In this document: one piece after another, positions 36,259 to 46,115 of the stretch
Layout: each line of letters begins with the position of its first letter
Position numbering within the stretch: position 1 is the stretch's first letter
Assembly (NCBI GenBank): GCA_020630095.1
Contig: JAHDCD010000003.1
Location: 124,001 to 188,000, forward strand
DNA: 64,000 bases
From: Rickettsiales bacterium
GTDB taxonomy: Bacteria; Pseudomonadota; Alphaproteobacteria; Rickettsiales; UBA8987
Reading direction: 5' to 3'
Notes under the pieces: model-generated
Told to the model about the DNA's origin: nothing
The model's input: the letters and a program-made list of their open reading frames with translations, nothing else
Databases searched by the model: none
Made by a program: the position numbers and the translations under genes

Positions 36259-36287
36259 GTTAGCTAAATTAAGTCCCTCGCTATAAT

Positions 36288-38489
36288 ATGAGTAACGCTA
36301 ATCTTGCAGAATCTACCATCACCCCAGAAATAGTTGAAAGCCACGGCTTCACGCCAGAGGAATACGAATCACTTTTAAGCATTTTAGGGCGCGAGCCTTC
36401 AATGGTTGAGCTTGGCATTTATTCGGTAATGTGGTCTGAGCATTGTAGTTATAAGTCTACGCGTGCGCATATTGGTAAATTACACACAGAAGGTGAGCAA
36501 GTTATTTGTGGCCCTGGTGAAAATGCGGGTGTTATTGATGCAGGTGATAATGATGCGCTAATTTTCAAAATGGAATCTCACAATCATCCATCTTATATTG
36601 AGCCATACCAAGGTGCGGCGACAGGTGTTGGTGGTATTATGCGCGATATCTTTACAATGGGTGCGCGCCCGATTTGTAATTTAAACGCACTTCGTTTCGG
36701 GGAGATTGACCATCCGAAAACTAACCATTTATTGAATGGCGTTGTTTCGGGCATTGGTGGTTATGGTAATTGTATGGGCGTGCCAACAGTTGGTGGCGAA
36801 ACGCAATTCCATGCAAAATATAACGATAATATTCTAGTTAACGCAATGTGTGTTGGCTTAGCTGATAAAGATAAAATATTCTACTCTGCGGCGGCAGAAG
36901 TTGGCGCGACAGTTTTATATGCTGGTGCGCGTACTGGTCGTGATGGTATTCATGGCGCTACAATGTCATCTGCTGAATTTGATGATTCAATTGAAGAGAA
37001 GCGCCCTACAGTTCAAGTGGGTGATCCTTTCGTTGAGAAGAAAGTTTTAGAAGCTTGCTTGGAGCTAATGAAGAAAGACTGTATTATCGCCATTCAGGAT
37101 ATGGGTGCGGCAGGTATTACTTGTTCATCCATTGAAATGGCGGACAAAGGCGGCACAGGTATTGAGCTTGACCTTGATAAAGTTCCTACGCGTGAAGAAA
37201 ATATGACTGCGTACGAGATTATGTTATCTGAATCTCAAGAGCGTATGTTAATGGTTATTAAACCTGAAAAAGAACATTTAGCTAAAGAAGTTTTTGATAA
37301 GTGGGAGTTATCATCTGCGGCGATTGGTAAAATTACCGATACTGGACGCATGATAGTTAAAATGGGTGGTGAAGTTTATGCTGATATGCTGGTGGAAGAT
37401 CTAGCATCTTCTGCGCCTAAATATGAGCGCCCATACGTGCCTACGCCTAAGCGTGAAATGCCCGATTTTGCACGCGCGGCGCAACCTCAACAATTAATTG
37501 ACGATTTAAAAACAATGATGGGTTTACCTGATATTTGCTCGAAGAAGTATATCGCTGAGCAGTATGATTATAAGGTAATGAACGATACTGTATTTACTGA
37601 TGGCGATGCTGCGGTGGTGCGTATTCATGGTACCGATAAAGGTGTTGCGGTAACATCTGATTGCAACCCACGCTATGTTGAAGCCGCACCTTATGAAGGC
37701 GGCATGCAGGCGGTTGTTGAAACTTATAGAAATATATCTGCTACAGGTGCTACACCATTAGCAATTACTAACTGTTTAAACTTTGGTAACCCTGAAAAGC
37801 CGGAAGTTATGGGTCAAATCGTAGGTGCAATTGAAGGTATGCGCGATGCGTGTAAGTTCCTTAACTACCCAGTAGTTTCAGGTAATGCATCTTTATATAA
37901 TGAAACGAAAGGTAAGGCTATTCGCCCTACCCCTACCATTGGTGGTGTTGGTATTATAAAGGATTATCGTAAGGCGGTATCTGTGCCGTTTAAAGGCGAA
38001 AAGAATAAAATTATCCGTATCGGCGATATGGAAGGCTATTTAGGTGGCTCATTATATTTAGAAGCGATAGTTGGGCATGGTGAACATACTCCGCCGCCAG
38101 CGATTGATTTAGAAGCTGAGCGCAAAAATGCCGAATTCGTACGTTTTTGTATTGATAAAGGCTGGGTATCTGCTTGCCATGATATTTCTGATGGTGGTCA
38201 GCTTGTGGCTATTGCTGAAATGGCTGTTTCAAGTGGCATTGGTTGCAATGTGAATATAGCAAACGATTACGCGCGCGCCTTTGGCGAGGAACAAGCTCGT
38301 TATATAATTACTGTGCCAGAAGATTTCGTTGAATATATTTTAACAAGCGCGCCAGACCATGACGGTGTTGAAGCAATGGTTATCGGTGAAACTGGTGGTA
38401 CTGTTATATCATTGAACGGCGAGGCTGAGATTGGCGTTAAGGAGCTTCAAAAAATTTACTTCAATTCTTTAGAAGAAAAGTTAGGCTAG
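36288..38489 (+). CDS. purL: Phosphoribosylformylglycinamidine synthase subunit PurL
   Basis: The 733-residue small-type PurL catalyses the ATP-dependent FGAM synthetase step of purine synthesis. Motifs include [12 protein letters not shown] near residue 48, [27 protein letters not shown] (nucleotide site) and the second-half GGSLYLEA and [10 protein letters not shown] segments. PurLs of this length need separate PurQ and PurS partners, which are not in the window. Presence of de novo purine synthesis argues against a Rickettsia-like obligate intracellular metabolism. Confidence 0.97.
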   Translation: MSNANLAESTITPEIVESHGFTPEEYESLLSILGREPSMVELGIYSVMWSEHCSYKSTRAHIGKLHTEGEQVICGPGENAGVIDAGDNDALIFKMESHNHPSYIEPYQGAATGVGGIMRDIFTMGARPICNLNALRFGEIDHPKTNHLLNGVVSGIGGYGNCMGVPTVGGETQFHAKYNDNILVNAMCVGLADKDKIFYSAAAEVGATVLYAGARTGRDGIHGATMSSAEFDDSIEEKRPTVQVGDPFVEKKVLEACLELMKKDCIIAIQDMGAAGITCSSIEMADKGGTGIELDLDKVPTREENMTAYEIMLSESQERMLMVIKPEKEHLAKEVFDKWELSSAAIGKITDTGRMIVKMGGEVYADMLVEDLASSAPKYERPYVPTPKREMPDFARAAQPQQLIDDLKTMMGLPDICSKKYIAEQYDYKVMNDTVFTDGDAAVVRIHGTDKGVAVTSDCNPRYVEAAPYEGGMQAVVETYRNISATGATPLAITNCLNFGNPEKPEVMGQIVGAIEGMRDACKFLNYPVVSGNASLYNETKGKAIRPTPTIGGVGIIKDYRKAVSVPFKGEKNKIIRIGDMEGYLGGSLYLEAIVGHGEHTPPPAIDLEAERKNAEFVRFCIDKGWVSACHDISDGGQLVAIAEMAVSSGIGCNVNIANDYARAFGEEQARYIITVPEDFVEYILTSAPDHDGVEAMVIGETGGTVISLNGEAEIGVKELQKIYFNSLEEKLG

Positions 38490-38493
38490 TTCT

Positions 38494-38874
38494 ATGGCTA
38501 GAACTCCAGAGGAAATTATACAAGAGCTTGAAAGAAATCTTTTTCCGTATGTTTTTGATCACCCCGGAAATGAAAAAATTATTTCTATGGCTATTCTAAA
38601 GGAAGAAACAGGAAAGATTGAAAGATGTGAGTATGGTGTAGTTGCTCAAAAGAAGCTACATGGCTTTAGCATGCGATGCTCTATTGTAGATGAGGACTCT
38701 ATAAAAAGTTTAGTAGATGAAGGACGAACAATAACTTGCGAAGAGAGTAGAAAATTTTTTGAAGGAGTTAATAATAAAAATGCCAAGCTTTTTCTTGAAG
38801 TTTGTGATTTAATTAAACCAGCTATGCAAGAAATTCAAAACTTAGAAAAAGGCGGATGGAGTAAAGATAAATAG
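38494..38874 (+). CDS. Hypothetical protein between purL and trpS
   Basis: I do not recognise this 126-residue soluble protein. It starts four bases after purL and ends two bases before trpS, so it is part of the same transcript. The sequence is charged and evenly mixed (EEIIQELERNLFPYVFDHPG), with a possible alpha/beta fold and a C-terminal helix (LIKPAMQEIQNLEKGGW). Four cysteines (CEYG, MRCS, ITCEES, EVCDL) do not form an obvious metal site. No signal peptide or membrane segment is seen. Confidence 0.7.
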   Translation: MARTPEEIIQELERNLFPYVFDHPGNEKIISMAILKEETGKIERCEYGVVAQKKLHGFSMRCSIVDEDSIKSLVDEGRTITCEESRKFFEGVNNKNAKLFLEVCDLIKPAMQEIQNLEKGGWSKDK

Positions 38875-38876
38875 TA

Positions 38877-39860
38877 ATGAGAGTATTTAGTGGAATACAG
38901 CCGACGGGGAATCTTCATTTAGGGAACTATTTGGGGGCAATTAAGCAATGGGTTAATTTACAGAACGAGTATGAAAGCTTATTCTGCATTGTAGATTTAC
39001 ACGCTATTACTGTACCGCAAAATCCTGCCGAACTTCTAGAGGCTACTCGCAAAACTGCGGCAACTTATATTGCGTGCGGTATTAATCCTGATTCTAATAT
39101 AATATTCCATCAATCTGCTGTCTCAGGACATGTGGAGCTTGCATGGTTACTTGGTTGCAATACGCCACTTGGGTGGTTAAACCGTATGACTCAATTTAAG
39201 GAAAAGGCGGGTAAAAAGAAAGACAACGCATCGCTTGGTTTATATGGCTACCCTGTGTTAATGGCGGCAGATATTCTGCTTTATAATGCAACGCATGTGC
39301 CTGTAGGTGATGACCAAAAACAGCATTTGGAATTAGCGCGCGACATTGCACAAAGTATTAATGCTGAATTTGAGCGCGAGGTTTTTGTTCAGCCTGAGCC
39401 GTTAATTTTAGGCGCTGCACCACGTGTGATGAGTTTACGCAATGGCGCTAATAAAATGAGCAAGTCTGATGCATCGGAGAAGTCGCGTATTAACTTAACT
39501 GATACAGCGGATGAAATTGCTAGCAAAGTGCGTGGTGCTAAATCTGACAGTAATGAGTTTATTGGATTAGCTGATGACCGACCGGAAGCATCTAATTTAT
39601 TGCGCATTTATTCTGCCTTAGCGGATGAGAAATTGGAAGATGTAGCGTTGAGATTTGAGAGCACTTCTTTTGCTGATTTTAAAGGCGAGTTATGTGACCT
39701 TGCAGTTGAGAAATTAGTACCAATTTCAGAAGAGATTAATCGCTTAATGGGCGATACTTGGTATTTGGATAATTTACTTAAAACTGGTGCTCACAAAGCT
39801 AATGATATTGCAAGCACCAAACTTAAAGAAGTTAAGGAACTATTCGGCTTTTTGGTTTAA
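38877..39860 (+). CDS. trpS: Tryptophanyl-tRNA synthetase
   Basis: The 327-residue class I synthetase charges tRNA-Trp. FSGIQPTGNLHLGNYLGAI holds the HIGH-equivalent (HLGN), and NKMSKSDASEKSRI the KMSKS loop. QKEHLELARDIA-like VGDDQKQHLELA is the expected dimer/substrate region. Its stop is followed by a CGTCATTGCGAGG repeat. Confidence 0.97.
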   Translation: MRVFSGIQPTGNLHLGNYLGAIKQWVNLQNEYESLFCIVDLHAITVPQNPAELLEATRKTAATYIACGINPDSNIIFHQSAVSGHVELAWLLGCNTPLGWLNRMTQFKEKAGKKKDNASLGLYGYPVLMAADILLYNATHVPVGDDQKQHLELARDIAQSINAEFEREVFVQPEPLILGAAPRVMSLRNGANKMSKSDASEKSRINLTDTADEIASKVRGAKSDSNEFIGLADDRPEASNLLRIYSALADEKLEDVALRFESTSFADFKGELCDLAVEKLVPISEEINRLMGDTWYLDNLLKTGAHKANDIASTKLKEVKELFGFLV

Positions 39861-39866
39861 ATTTAT

Positions 39867-40014
39867 CCGTCATTGCGAGGAGCGTTAGCGACGTGGCAAT
39901 CCATCACATAAGTTGTAATACAATACAATTCTATGAGAATAGTCCAAGAGTATAAATCCCTAGATGGATTGCTTCGCTTACCTGCCTTCGGCAAGGCATG
40001 CGCTCGCAATGACG
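39867..40014. repeat. CGTCATTGCGAGG...CGCAATGACG repeat
   Basis: This is a 148 bp element with complementary ends (CGTCATTGCGAG and CTCGCAATGACG) and inner parts that also pair (GGCAATCCATC with GATGGATTGC). It resembles a repeat type widespread in bacteria, including Rickettsiales. A shorter relative lies at 52650-52749. It separates the convergent trpS and AhpD-like genes. Confidence 0.82.
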
Positions 40015-40027
40015 AAGCTACGCTTCG

Positions 40028-40555
40028 TTAATCTATAGCTAAAACTTGTGCAGCAGCGTTAATTACTGAAGCGATTCTTATAGCAGACTGAATGCCTACT
40101 TTAGTTGCACCAGCTTTTACCAAAATATTAGCGTGGCTGTCCATGCACATTCCGCAACCGTTAATAGCTGAAACTGCAATTGAATTTAGCTCGAAATCTA
40201 GCTTTTCAACCGGTGGCTTACCGATAATTTGCATGCGCAAGTTTGCCGGCATTGAGCCATACTCAGGATCGGAAGTTAAATGCACGAAGCGGTAATAAAT
40301 ATTATTCATCGCCATTACAGAAGCGGCTTCTTTAGCTCCTGCTAAAACTGCATCAGATAGCTCGTCGGCGAACTCGCTTTTAATTGCATCTACAACATCT
40401 TTATTCTTAGTTGCGTATGCAGATGATAATGCCACACCAGCAATTTGCGTTTTAGTTAAGTCTTTAGCACCATCTTCAGATAGTACATTGCCGAGGTTGA
40501 TTTTGATATCTTTACCGAAATCAGGGAATTTTGATTTTAAATCTTGTATGCTCAT
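40028..40555 (-). CDS. AhpD-like alkyl hydroperoxide reductase / carboxymuconolactone decarboxylase-family protein
   Basis: The 175-residue protein has the AhpD active-site pattern: ISVS-like NSIAVSAINGCGMCMDSHANIL with Cys134, Cys137 and His141, preceded by Glu residues expected in the proton relay. AhpD reduces the peroxiredoxin AhpC through its CxxC pair. An ahpC gene is not seen in the window. It ends the transcript from gyrA on the same strand with a gap of five bases. Confidence 0.9.
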   Translation of the reverse strand: MSIQDLKSKFPDFGKDIKINLGNVLSEDGAKDLTKTQIAGVALSSAYATKNKDVVDAIKSEFADELSDAVLAGAKEAASVMAMNNIYYRFVHLTSDPEYGSMPANLRMQIIGKPPVEKLDFELNSIAVSAINGCGMCMDSHANILVKAGATKVGIQSAIRIASVINAAAQVLAID

Positions 40556-40560
40556 AATAT

Positions 40561-43269
40561 CTATTCTTCGTTATTATTCTCAGATTCGTTACCATTTTCT
40601 TCTGTAGATTCTGCTACTTCTGCACTTTCTTCAATTTCATCCTCATCAGATTCAGCTTGCGCGGCATCAATATGCGCTACAGAGATAACTTTCTCACCAT
40701 CAGCAACATTGAATAATTTAACACCCTGCGTTGAACGACCGGATATTGAAATTTCAGCAACGCGGGTACGAATCATCTTACCTTTGTTAGTAACTAGTAA
40801 AATTTCATCGTCTTGTTCAACTGGGAAAGATGCCACAACTTCACCATTACGTTCCGAGGTGGCTATACCTACAACGCCTTTACCACCACGGTTTGTAGTT
40901 GAGTATGCGTATGCCGAAGTACGTTTACCGAAGCCGTTCTCAGTTACAGCTAGAATAAATTGCTCTTGCGTAGCCATTTCATTCTCGCCTGATTCTTTAA
41001 GCTCTAAACGTTCTTCTGTAGGGATTTTTAGATATTCATCGCGCTTAGCCATATCCGTTTCGGCATGGTTAAGAATAGTCATTGAAATGATAGAATCACT
41101 ATCCGCTAGAGTCATACCCTTAACACCGTTAGATGTGCGTGACTTAATAACGCGAAGGTTAGAAACCTCAAAGCGGTTACACTTACCAGATTGCGCGTTA
41201 AGCATTACATGCTGACTGTCATCACATGGCGCAACACCAATTAGCGAGTCGCCTTGGTCTAGCATAATTGCAATTTTACCATTAGCGTTGATACGCTCGA
41301 AATCTGCCATGTCCGAACGGCGGATATTGCCGTTAGCAGTTGCGAACATTAGGTTCATGTCACCACGCTCTTCGTCATTTTCAGGTAATGGCAGAACGAA
41401 GTCGATAGAGTCTTCAGTGCCGATAGGTAAAATATTTGCCATTGAACGCCCTTTAGATGTAGGCGAGCCAAGTGGTAATTTATAGTTCTTTAATTTATAA
41501 ACCTTACCGGAACCGGTGAAGAATAAAATTGGCGTATGAGTAGAGGCTGCGAACATCTGCGTTGTTACATCCTCATCGTGCATACCAACTGCATTACGAC
41601 CTTTACCACCACGCCTTTGCGCTTTGTAAGTAGCTAAAGGAGTACGCTTAATGTAACCACCCATAGTTACAGTAACTACCATATCCTCACGAGGGATAAG
41701 GCTTTCCATATCTTCTTCGAACTCACCTTCTTCGATTACTGTTTTACGCTCAGTTGCAAAGTTTTCTTTAACTTCTGTTAGCTCGTCAGTAATAATAGTA
41801 TTTACACGCTCCGCTGAACCTAAAATATCTAGGTAATCTTGAATCTCTACGGCAAGTTCTTTTAGCTCGTTTGAAAGCTTTTCTTGCTCTAAGCCGGTTA
41901 GCTTAGAAAGTCTCATCTCAAGGATAGCTTTTGCTTGAACTTCAGTGAAGTAAATGCGACCCGATGAATCAATTTCATTATTATGGTCATCAACTAAATC
42001 AATGAGCGCACGAACATCTTCCGCAGCCCAGTTTTTAGCCATTAACCCTTCTTTAGCAACTTGCGGATTAGGCGCACTTCTAATTAGCGCAATAACTTCA
42101 TCAATATTTGCTACAGCGATAGAAAGACCAACTAAAATATGGGCTTTATCACGAGCTTTATTTAATAAATAATTTGTACGGCGAGTGATAACCTCTTGCC
42201 TAAAATCAATAAAGGCAGTTAGCACTTCACGGATATTCATCAGCTTAGGACGACCTTTATCAAGCGCTAACATATTAACCGCGAACGATGATTGCAGTGG
42301 AGTTAGTTTGAATAATTGATTCAGTATAACTGACGTTTGAACGCCTGTTTTCAGCTCACAAACAACGCGAACACCTTGTTTATCAGATTCATCGCGAAGG
42401 TCTGAAATGCCTTCAATTTTCTTTTCTTTATGAAGCTCAGAAATTTTCTCAATAAGCTTGGCTTTATTAACTTGGTAAGGAAGCTCATCGATAATAATAG
42501 CTTCTCTGCCTTTACCATACTCTTCAATATGATGCTTAGCGCGCATAATAACCGAACCACGACCAGTTTTAAATGCACTCGCGGCGCCTGAGCGCCCTAG
42601 AATTTGACCACCTGTTGGGAAGTCTGGTGCGGGGATGATCTCTAGCAGTTCATCATCTGAAATTTCAGGGTTAGAAATTAGCGTAGTTGTAGCCGTTATA
42701 ACCTCGCCTAAATTATAGGTAGGAATGTTTGTTGCCATACCAACCGCGATACCACCACCACCATTAACAAGCATGTTTGGGTAGCGTGCTGGAAGTACTG
42801 AAGGCTCATGCTCTGAACCGTCATAGTTTGGCTGGAAATTTACGGTGTCTTTGTCAATGTCCGCAATTAGTGAGTGAGCAATTTTGCTCATGCGTGATTC
42901 GGTATAACGCATTGCCGCAGGAGAGTCGCCATCCATTGAACCGAAGTTACCTTGACCATCAACAAGCATTTGACCCATTGAGAAATCTTGCGCCATACGA
43001 ACTAATGAATCGTAGATTGCGCCATCACCATGCGGGTGATACTTACCCATTACATCGCCGACAATACGAGCCGACTTTTTATATGGGCGGTTGTAATGGA
43101 TATTTTGTTCATCCATCGCATAGATAATACGCCTGTGAACTGGCTTTAAACCATCGCGAACATCTGGTATCGCACGCGATACAATTACGCTCATCGCGTA
43201 ATCTAGGTAGGAGCTTTTCATCTCCTTTTCTATAGGTTGTAAAATAATGTTATCTACTTCCGCACTCAT
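40561..43269 (-). CDS. gyrA: DNA gyrase subunit A
   Basis: From the ATG at 43269 the protein has 902 residues ([20 protein letters not shown]). The longer in-frame start at 43305 adds 12 residues not seen in the family. [28 protein letters not shown] opens the breakage domain, the catalytic Tyr lies in AAMRYTE, and the GyrA-box QRRGGKGR is in the C-terminal DNA-wrapping domain. The quinolone region [15 protein letters not shown] keeps Asp/Ser positions near Ser-83 as G-D-G-A-I. The very acidic tail ([17 protein letters not shown]) is common in gyrases of this class. Confidence 0.96.
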   Translation of the reverse strand: MSAEVDNIILQPIEKEMKSSYLDYAMSVIVSRAIPDVRDGLKPVHRRIIYAMDEQNIHYNRPYKKSARIVGDVMGKYHPHGDGAIYDSLVRMAQDFSMGQMLVDGQGNFGSMDGDSPAAMRYTESRMSKIAHSLIADIDKDTVNFQPNYDGSEHEPSVLPARYPNMLVNGGGGIAVGMATNIPTYNLGEVITATTTLISNPEISDDELLEIIPAPDFPTGGQILGRSGAASAFKTGRGSVIMRAKHHIEEYGKGREAIIIDELPYQVNKAKLIEKISELHKEKKIEGISDLRDESDKQGVRVVCELKTGVQTSVILNQLFKLTPLQSSFAVNMLALDKGRPKLMNIREVLTAFIDFRQEVITRRTNYLLNKARDKAHILVGLSIAVANIDEVIALIRSAPNPQVAKEGLMAKNWAAEDVRALIDLVDDHNNEIDSSGRIYFTEVQAKAILEMRLSKLTGLEQEKLSNELKELAVEIQDYLDILGSAERVNTIITDELTEVKENFATERKTVIEEGEFEEDMESLIPREDMVVTVTMGGYIKRTPLATYKAQRRGGKGRNAVGMHDEDVTTQMFAASTHTPILFFTGSGKVYKLKNYKLPLGSPTSKGRSMANILPIGTEDSIDFVLPLPENDEERGDMNLMFATANGNIRRSDMADFERINANGKIAIMLDQGDSLIGVAPCDDSQHVMLNAQSGKCNRFEVSNLRVIKSRTSNGVKGMTLADSDSIISMTILNHAETDMAKRDEYLKIPTEERLELKESGENEMATQEQFILAVTENGFGKRTSAYAYSTTNRGGKGVVGIATSERNGEVVASFPVEQDDEILLVTNKGKMIRTRVAEISISGRSTQGVKLFNVADGEKVISVAHIDAAQAESDEDEIEESAEVAESTEENGNESENNNEE

Positions 43270-43328
43270 AAGATAAAAGAATAAGCTGGGCTTTGGGTTT
43301 GGCAAGTAAATAAGTAATATTTCTTAGA

Positions 43329-43484
43329 TTATTTCGTAACTTTCTGAGTTACAGGTTTTTCCGTAGAAATTTCTTGCCTAACTTGACTTATGGAAGCCCA
43401 AATTAAGTAAAATGCGATAGCGAATATTACCAATTTAAATAGGCGATAATCGGAATCTAATTTTTTGCGTTTTTTGAAGAACAT
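43329..43484 (-). CDS. Small single-pass membrane protein
   Basis: A 51-residue ORF lies on the minus strand between moeB/thiF and gyrA. It starts MFFKKRKKLDSDYRLFK, has one membrane helix (LVIFAIAFYLIWASI, about residues 18-33) and a short polar C terminus. Positive charges before the helix predict N-in topology. Its first 28 bases overlap the end of the moeB/thiF gene in another frame. I do not recognise a family; the clean positive-inside pattern and placement in the gap make it a plausible gene. Confidence 0.6.
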   Translation of the reverse strand: MFFKKRKKLDSDYRLFKLVIFAIAFYLIWASISQVRQEISTEKPVTQKVTK

Positions 43485-44206
43485 ATGCAGTTAGGCTCTT
43501 TATTTAACTTCACTTTTCTAAAGTTATTTTCAAGCGCTTTATAAATTAATAATTCACCAGCTAATGATTCACCAATACCAAGGGCTTCCGTTATTGCATG
43601 TTGCGCCATTAAGCTACCAACAATACCCGCAACGGGTGAAAGAATACCAAGCTCCGCACAGTTTAAGCAGGAATCGTCAATATCAGGATATGTGCAACGA
43701 TAACATGGGTGATCATTTTTAATAACCATCAACTGCCCTTCTACTCCCTGCACCGCGCCAGATATTAGAGTCTTATTATACTTCAACGCATAGTCATTAC
43801 TCAGGTAACGAGTGGCGATATTATCTGAACCATCTAGAACAATATCCACCTGCTGGAATAGGCCATCTGCCAATTCTTCCGTTAGCCTTTTACTTATAGA
43901 TTTAACTGAGATATCTGGGTTTAAATCTTCTAGCGCGTCTTTTGCGGCATCCACTTTTGGGCGGTTAATATCCGACGTTTCAAAAAGTATTTGACGCTGT
44001 AAATTTGATAAATCAACATTGTCATCATCTAGTAAAATTATTTCACCGATACCGGAAGCTGCAAGGTAAAGACTTGCAGGAGAACCTAAACCGCCAGCAC
44101 CAATTACAAGCACCTTGGAATTTAATAATTTCTGCTGACCCTCTTCGCCCATGCTAGGCAATTTTATAGAGCGCGAATAACGTATTTGCTGATTATGATT
44201 TAGCAT
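43457..44206 (-). CDS. MoeB/ThiF-family adenylyltransferase
   Basis: The 249-residue E1-like enzyme has the ATP motif VIGAGGLGSPASLYLAASGIG, the Asp-Arg pair (LDDDNVDLSNLQRQ), and two Cys pairs for zinc (CYRCTYP and CICS). It adenylates the C terminus of a small sulfur carrier, MoaD or ThiS, for molybdopterin or thiamine synthesis. No carrier gene is adjacent, so the partner is not known. It overlaps nadD by one base and is followed by a small membrane protein gene and gyrA. Confidence 0.9.
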   Translation of the reverse strand: MLNHNQQIRYSRSIKLPSMGEEGQQKLLNSKVLVIGAGGLGSPASLYLAASGIGEIILLDDDNVDLSNLQRQILFETSDINRPKVDAAKDALEDLNPDISVKSISKRLTEELADGLFQQVDIVLDGSDNIATRYLSNDYALKYNKTLISGAVQGVEGQLMVIKNDHPCYRCTYPDIDDSCLNCAELGILSPVAGIVGSLMAQHAITEALGIGESLAGELLIYKALENNFRKVKLNKEPNCICSSKNAKN

Positions 44207-44949
44207 TATTCAACTTTCGCACGGGCTTGGCCAAGTTGCTCGCTAGGCTCGCAACCCTTCGGGTGCAGTATGCACTTATCCGGCCCTTCGCTCATGATTT
44301 TAAGAACCCCATCTTTAGAGATTTCTTCTAGCTTTATACCTTCACGAAGCTTAGTGGATTCAATATTAACTTCCGCCTGATTGCATGATGTAACGGCCGG
44401 TAAATCGCTCTCGCTTATTTGCCATAATTTACTTTCATTAATTATATCAAAACCATTTGCCCCATTACGTTTTATACCCTTTTCATCACGCGGAAAAATG
44501 ATAAATGGAACAAGCTTAGCTAAAACCTCTGCCTTCTCCCAAAGGTGTTGTTTTTGGAAATTCTCGTAACCCATTGCCCATACAAATTTATAATCTGGAA
44601 AGTCTTGTTGAAGAGTAGAAATTGTATCCGCAGTGAATGAAGTATTAATCTTCGATTCATAATCTGAGATGATTATTTTACCCTTATCTAACTCACAAAT
44701 TTCTTCTGCCTGTGTACGCTCATTAAAATATTCAATAGCTGAAATTTTATTAAACTTCTTTAATGAGTTTTCAAAGCGCTCTTTAAATGGAGTAATGCCC
44801 CTTTTTAAAGGATTATCGTTTGCTATTAATAGCCAAACTTCATCCGCACCACTAAAATCTAATGCCTTCTGAGCCATAAGGAGGTGCCCGCCGTGAAGCG
44901 GGTTAGCGGTAACGCCGTATATTACTATGTTCTTAAATGCACCCGACAT
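44206..44949 (-). CDS. nadD: Nicotinate-nucleotide adenylyltransferase with altered C terminus
   Basis: The 247-residue enzyme makes deamido-NAD from nicotinate mononucleotide and ATP, after NadC. The nucleotidyltransferase motif IYGVTANPLHGGHLLMAQKAL (GxxxPxHxGH form, though GVTANP replaces GSFNP) and the WAMGYENFQKQHLWE and ESTKLREGI segments identify it. The last 27 residues (from EGPDKCILHPKG) do not resemble NadD and are GC-richer, like a repeat fragment read through. A 51 bp copy of the motif region lies 123 bp upstream of the gene body. Confidence 0.88.
   Translation of the reverse strand: MSGAFKNIVIYGVTANPLHGGHLLMAQKALDFSGADEVWLLIANDNPLKRGITPFKERFENSLKKFNKISAIEYFNERTQAEEICELDKGKIIISDYESKINTSFTADTISTLQQDFPDYKFVWAMGYENFQKQHLWEKAEVLAKLVPFIIFPRDEKGIKRNGANGFDIINESKLWQISESDLPAVTSCNQAEVNIESTKLREGIKLEEISKDGVLKIMSEGPDKCILHPKGCEPSEQLGQARAKVE
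44885..44935. repeat. 51 bp direct repeat, copy inside nadD
   Basis: This segment encodes the NadD motif (NIVIYGVTANPLHGGH) and is identical over 51 bp to 45058-45108, 173 bp away in the same orientation. A ten-base inverted repeat (GGAGGTGCCC at 44880-44889 and GGGCACCTCC at 44960-44969) lies between. Confidence 0.9.
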
Positions 44950-45057
44950 AATTACTATTGGGCACCTCCATTATTAAATTGTCGCACGAACCAGCAAAAC
45001 CGCTCTCTTTGACCACTCACTGCGCTCGGGGCACTTTTGCGGTGCTTCGCTCCGGTA

Positions 45058-45108
45058 TGCCCGCCGTGAAGCGGGTTAGCGGTAACGCCGTATATTACTA
45101 TGTTCTTA
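45058..45108. repeat. 51 bp direct repeat, copy upstream of nadD
   Basis: This is an exact copy of 44885-44935, set in non-coding DNA before nadD. It is preceded by GC-rich sequence (CACTGCGCTCGGGGC) unlike the local AT-rich background. The 109-base stretch between nadD and this copy has no plausible gene. Confidence 0.9.
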
Positions 45109-45118
45109 TTATTACTCA

Positions 45119-45302
45119 AATTCTCAAATATAGAAAATTTTTAAAAGCTAAAAATCTCTAAAAAATAAAATATATACTCAATTTTCTCTAAAAATCCTTA
45201 TATATCAATAGAGCTTATGATTTATGCGTTAAAAAACAGGGCAAAAAATGGTTAAAAACTTACATTTTTTGACGTTTTTTTTGGCATTTTTGTTAAAAAA
45301 TA
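45119..45302 (+). repeat. Dispersed AT-rich element with phased A/T tracts, copy 3
   Basis: This begins TTCTCAAATATAGAAAAT and carries the core CCTTATATATCAA (45196-45208), CTTATGATTTATGCGTTAAAAAA and a series of A6/T6 runs spaced about one helical turn apart. It ends right before the stop of the ABC-2 permease gene. It lacks the GATTCACAATGTA end seen in copies 1 and 2. Confidence 0.68.
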
Positions 45303-45304
45303 AG

Positions 45305-46066
45305 CTACTGTTTTATTCTATAACCTTTGTTTAGCAAATAATTCACTATTAGGAAGACGATAATATTAGCCGCAAGTAAGGCAAATATTCCCGTTGTTAT
45401 GTTGGTATCCGTATGACCCGTTAGGCTGTAGCGGAAGCCGTCTATCATGTAGAAAAATGGATTGAACTGGTTAACCGTTTGCCAAAATTCTGGTAAGTTC
45501 TTTACCGAATAAAATGTACCTGAAAGAAATGAAAGCGGTGTTATTACGAAATTCGTTATTGCGCTCATTTGGTCGAAACTGTCCGCGAATATACCAGCGA
45601 AGATACCTAGCATTGCAAGCAATAAAGATGCCATAACAGCGAAATATATAGTTAGCCAAATATTATGAATACCCAATGGCACAAAGAACATAACTGCAAT
45701 TACTACCACCATTCCAGTAATTACGCCACGCGTTATACCTGCTAATGAAAGTGCTAAAACTATTGAAGTTGGACTAAGCGGCGGGGTTATTATGTCACCA
45801 ATAAAACCTAATACTTTACTCATTATTAATGATGATGAAGTATTAGCAAATGCGTTCTGAACCATGGTCATCATTATTAAACCACAAGCAAGGAAGGTTG
45901 AAAAATCTACATCCTGAATGTTAGTTACTCTATTACCCACAGCCAATGAAAATACCGATAGTAAAAGTAAAGCGTTAACCATTGGGGCAAGAAGCGTTTG
46001 GTTAAATACTTTTATGAAACGTTTAACTTCGCGTAAGTATAATGTTTTTAGACCTATCCAGTTCAT
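45305..46066 (-). CDS. ABC-2 type transporter permease
   Basis: The 253-residue protein has six membrane helices and the ABC-2 signature region (ITPPLSPTSIVLALSLAGITRGVI and FVITPLSFLSGTFYSVKNLPEFWQ). It starts MNWIGLKTLYLREVKRFIKV, typical of NodJ/drug-export permeases. No ATPase gene adjoins it; the orphan ATPase at 2655-3374 is of the right class. The substrate is unknown. Confidence 0.9.
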   Translation of the reverse strand: MNWIGLKTLYLREVKRFIKVFNQTLLAPMVNALLLLSVFSLAVGNRVTNIQDVDFSTFLACGLIMMTMVQNAFANTSSSLIMSKVLGFIGDIITPPLSPTSIVLALSLAGITRGVITGMVVVIAVMFFVPLGIHNIWLTIYFAVMASLLLAMLGIFAGIFADSFDQMSAITNFVITPLSFLSGTFYSVKNLPEFWQTVNQFNPFFYMIDGFRYSLTGHTDTNITTGIFALLAANIIVFLIVNYLLNKGYRIKQ

Positions 46067-46115
46067 TAGTGTTAGTTGTTGTAGTTAATTTATAGAGCGT
46101 TAGTTTTTATTTTAT

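Noticed and set aside
36282-36287. TATAAT directly before the purL ATG as a -10 box
   Set aside because: It would start transcription inside the gene; no later in-frame start fits PurL. The pair TTGCAA/TATGCT further upstream is a better promoter.
44958-45161. 67-codon ORF on the plus strand over the nadD upstream repeat
   Set aside because: It consists of repeat-derived sequence and has no family resemblance or good start signal.
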